Of a DNA stretch of 6,794 nucleotides, positions 5,142 to 6,794 are shown piece by piece (the stretch's first letter is position 1; each line of letters starts with the position of its first letter). Origin of the DNA: Saprospiraceae bacterium (GTDB lineage Bacteria; Bacteroidota; Bacteroidia; Chitinophagales; Saprospiraceae); contig JADZFP010000256.1 in NCBI GenBank assembly GCA_020849825.1, positions 1-6,794 on the forward strand, written 5' to 3'. A program made the translations under genes and the position numbers. A model generated the notes under the pieces. It was given only the letters and a program-made list of their open reading frames with translations. It had not been told where the DNA came from and made no database searches.

Positions 5142-5813
5142 ATGAATCGCTTTTTGCAAAACGCCTTTTCTCTGGCGCTTTTCGCCGCTTTTGCCTTCCT
5201 GTTCAGTTTTTGCCAAAACAATGCCACCGATAAAAAAACCGACGCTGCCGCCGACGCCAAACCGGCGCCCGACACCACCGTTTTCAGCACCGAACGCGAC
5301 ACGCTTATCGGCTTCAAAGGCATGGAACGCGCCGCCTACACCCGGCCCGCGGCGGGTATGGCCGAATACCGGTATCAGCGGTATAAAATCCGCACAGTCG
5401 ACATGAACAGTCAACCCGGCCAATCCATTACCATCACGCCACTCGACAGCGCCGACGGTTACAATGTACCCGCTGGCATCACCGGCTTTTTTGCCGGCGT
5501 GGTGGGCGATGTGTTATTTATGGATATCGGTACGGGGCCCAGCCTGCGTGAAATTTTGATTTTTAACCTCAAAACCAAAAAAGCCGTCCTGAAATCCGAA
5601 TACGTCGGCGACCCGGAAGTGCTCGACAACGGCAAGTTTTGGTACCTGCGTCCTACCGACGAAAAAGAGGTTACCAAAATGCCCGATTGCCCCGAGCGCG
5701 CCGAGTGGGAGAAAAACGGCTTTACCGTCGGTTATGGCCAGGTTTGTATTTACAATCCGGCGACCAATACCGAAGTGCGCAAATCGGAGTGGCGCTGCGT
5801 ACAAATGCAATGA
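5142..5813 (+). CDS. Unrecognised secreted or lipid-anchored protein downstream of the VWA gene
   Basis: The 223-residue product has a basic start (MNRFLQ) and a long hydrophobic segment (residues 8-23) ending at Cys24. A low-complexity linker rich in Ala, Asp, Lys and Pro follows (25-46), which is typical of Bacteroidota lipoproteins after the anchoring cysteine. The residue before Cys24 is Phe rather than Gly, Ala or Ser, so lipidation is doubtful. The rest (about 47-223) looks like a globular beta-rich domain with further cysteines at 183, 202 and 219 and a paired motif of DVLFMDIGTGPSLREILIFN and VLDNGKFWYLRPT. I do not recognise the family. The ATG at 5142 is chosen because it begins a full signal sequence; upstream in-frame starts lie inside the VWA gene. 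The 11-bp spacing to the VWA stop suggests co-transcription. The stop is 3 bp from that of the converging barrel gene. Confidence 0.8.
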   Translation: MNRFLQNAFSLALFAAFAFLFSFCQNNATDKKTDAAADAKPAPDTTVFSTERDTLIGFKGMERAAYTRPAAGMAEYRYQRYKIRTVDMNSQPGQSITITPLDSADGYNVPAGITGFFAGVVGDVLFMDIGTGPSLREILIFNLKTKKAVLKSEYVGDPEVLDNGKFWYLRPTDEKEVTKMPDCPERAEWEKNGFTVGYGQVCIYNPATNTEVRKSEWRCVQMQ

Positions 5814-5816
5814 TAA

Positions 5817-6473
5817 TCAGTACGCCTTGCTGAACCCGCCGAAGTAGAACTGCACGCCCAGCGATACGGCAAACTGATTGGTGCGGCTGGTCGTTTCGGT
5901 CGTGACGCCGTTTTCGGTCGTCTGGAATTTCGTGCGTGCGTAGTTGTATTTGAACAACGCTTCAAGCCCCACGGCCCGGCTGGAAAAGATCGTGAATCCC
6001 GGTCCGGCGCCCACGGCAATGATGTTGCTGTTGATGCTTTGCGGCGCGCCGCCGATAATCAGGTTGTCCGACGAATTGCCGAACCCGAAGTTGCCTTCGA
6101 GGAAAAAAGCCTGGTCGTCGCCCAGGGGCAGGTACAGGCGGGCAAAGGGGCCGAACAGCAGGTCGCTGTCGTCCGTTTTGTCGGCATTGGGTTGTTTTTC
6201 ACGGCTGAACGTGTAGTCCAGCCCGATACCCAGATTGAAATTGTCGAGCAGGAAATACCCGATGTGCGGGTTGAGGTTCCATTGCAGCGAGTAAGGGCCT
6301 TCTCCCTCGGCAGAGCCGGACTGGGTGGAGGACTTCAAACGGGACTCATTGCTGGAAAAGCCAACCGTGGAGCCGATCAGGAAATTGCCCTGCTCGGTAA
6401 AGGCGGTTTGGGCTTTCAGGCCCATGCCGGCAAGGAGCAGAGACACGGCGAGAAAAAAGATTCTGTTGGTCAT
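5817..6473 (-). CDS. Outer-membrane beta-barrel protein (OMP_b-brl / porin-family type)
   Basis: The 218-residue protein has a classic signal peptide (MTNRIFFLAVSLLLAGMGLKA), with probable cleavage at about A21/Q22. The mature part shows alternating hydrophobic strands separated by polar loops: FLIGSTVGFS (31-40), PHIGYFLLDNFNLGIGLDYT (69-88), DLLFGPFARLYLPL (104-117), AFFLEGNFGFG (122-132), IIAVGAGPGFTIF (151-163), VGLEALFKYNYART (168-181) and QFAVSLGVQFYFG (200-212). About eight strands and a C-terminal tyrosine fit a small outer-membrane barrel. The strand pair 'PHIGYFLLDNFNLGIGL' is common in Bacteroidota barrel proteins with unknown cargo. A TACTTTTT box (6500-6493, one mismatch to TAnnTTTG) with a TTG 21 bp upstream (6524-6522) is a weak promoter candidate, close to the start codon. 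The gene converges with the upstream unknown-protein gene. Confidence 0.85.
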   Translation of the reverse strand: MTNRIFFLAVSLLLAGMGLKAQTAFTEQGNFLIGSTVGFSSNESRLKSSTQSGSAEGEGPYSLQWNLNPHIGYFLLDNFNLGIGLDYTFSREKQPNADKTDDSDLLFGPFARLYLPLGDDQAFFLEGNFGFGNSSDNLIIGGAPQSINSNIIAVGAGPGFTIFSSRAVGLEALFKYNYARTKFQTTENGVTTETTSRTNQFAVSLGVQFYFGGFSKAY

Positions 6474-6719
6474 GGCCTGGTGTGGTTAGGTGAAAAAGTA
6501 CAACAAAATTGCAGGCATCGGCAAGCGGCGCGAATGATGCGGGTCAGCCCCGCGGTTGATCTGAAGTGCCCGTCGTCCATCCGTTTTTTGCGGGCTTGAA
6601 CCGGCTGTCGGGGCGCATTGATCGAAAAAAACAAATGAGCCCGCAACGGCCCGGCAGTTTCACTGTTTTCCGGAGGCTTTGCCACCCTCAGGCAAACGCT
6701 TTATCGTTCATTACAACGT
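6474..6719. promoter_or_regulatory. Divergent intergenic region between the barrel gene and the ABC permease
   Basis: No convincing gene lies here; a short minus-strand frame across 6470-6685 has no recognisable feature and overlaps the barrel start region. It presumably carries both promoters, but no perfect TAnnTTTG box is seen for the plus-strand gene. TTGCGGGCT (6588-6596) and AGCCCGCAA (6638-6646) form a 9-bp inverted repeat 41 nt apart, flanked by CCG (6581-6583) and CGG (6647-6649) which could extend it across a bulge. Confidence 0.45.
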
Positions 6720-6794
6720 ATGTCCTTCGTACTCAAAATGGCCTGGCGCGACAGCCGCCGCAACCGGGCCCGCCTGCTGCTTTTTATCTCCGCC
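6720..6794 (+). CDS. N-terminus of an ABC-transporter (FtsX-like) permease (3' truncated)
   Basis: The first 25 codons read MSFVLKMAWRDSRRNRARLL followed by LFISA, open to the window end. An amphipathic, arginine-rich 'lkmAwRDsRRnRaRLLLF' stretch leading into a hydrophobic segment is typical of the first transmembrane helix of MacB/LolC/FtsX-type permeases in Bacteroidota. The assignment rests only on this short segment. The ATG at 6720 gives the conventional start, though the in-frame ATG at 6738 (MAWRDSRR) is an alternative. Confidence 0.65.
   Translation, partial: MSFVLKMAWRDSRRNRARLLLFISA

Noticed and set aside
5207..5219. A piece of the repeat core (TTTTGCCAAAAC) inside the unknown envelope gene
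   Set aside because: The 12-bp match is isolated, lies in the signal-peptide coding region, and has neither GAGAGC core nor heptamers around it.

Overview
The window looks like a chromosomal segment of a GC-rich member of the Bacteroidota, possibly a Saprospiria- or Chitinophagia-like lineage. This is inferred from several things. There is a Bacteroidota-type -7 promoter box (TAnnTTTG pattern). Shine-Dalgarno sequences are scarce. Secreted and lipid-anchored proteins are frequent. A stand-alone ADP-heptose synthase domain (RfaE2) is present, as is an FtsX-type permease start with a Bacteroidota-like N-terminus. No mobile-element gene, tRNA, rRNA or CRISPR array is visible.

Layout. Bases 1-192 hold the 3' end of a probable MarR-family regulator with a four-cysteine tail. 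radC follows on the same strand (307-1002). Directly after its stop lies a gene-free block (1003-1385). Most of it (1003-1322) is an unusual composite repeat made of phased heptamers (G-rich strand GTTTTGG/GTGTTGG/GGGTTGG) alternating with a conserved ~22-bp core. One copy is inverted and three are direct, at 57-58 bp spacing. Next comes a plus-strand cluster: a small lipoprotein resembling the TIGR03067 family (1386-1796), a lipoprotein-type ApbE FAD:protein FMN transferase (1804-2778), and RfaE2 (2825-3325).

A minus-strand DoxX-like membrane protein (3394-3780) converges on rfaE2. It has a clear intrinsic terminator whose U-tract overlaps the rfaE2 stop codon. A 204-bp AT-rich divergent intergenic region separates it from a plus-strand pair: a cytoplasmic CoxE/YehP-like von Willebrand A protein with a complete MIDAS motif (3985-5130), and an unrecognised secreted or lipid-anchored protein 11 bp downstream (5142-5813). 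A minus-strand outer-membrane beta-barrel protein (5817-6473) converges with only 3 bp between stop codons. After a 246-bp divergent intergenic region, the window ends in the first 25 codons of an ABC-transporter (FtsX-like) permease (6720 onward).

How the genes relate. Most are ordinary envelope or housekeeping functions that share no single pathway. ApbE flavinylates exported proteins, RfaE2 supplies ADP-heptose for surface glycans, and DoxX, the barrel protein and the lipoproteins are envelope components. Two things stand out. One is the heptamer/core repeat behind radC, which is a candidate G-quadruplex and hairpin-forming element of unknown function. The other is the YehP-like VWA gene, which lies apart from the MoxR-type ATPase and SWIM-domain genes that normally accompany this family and is instead paired with an unknown envelope protein.
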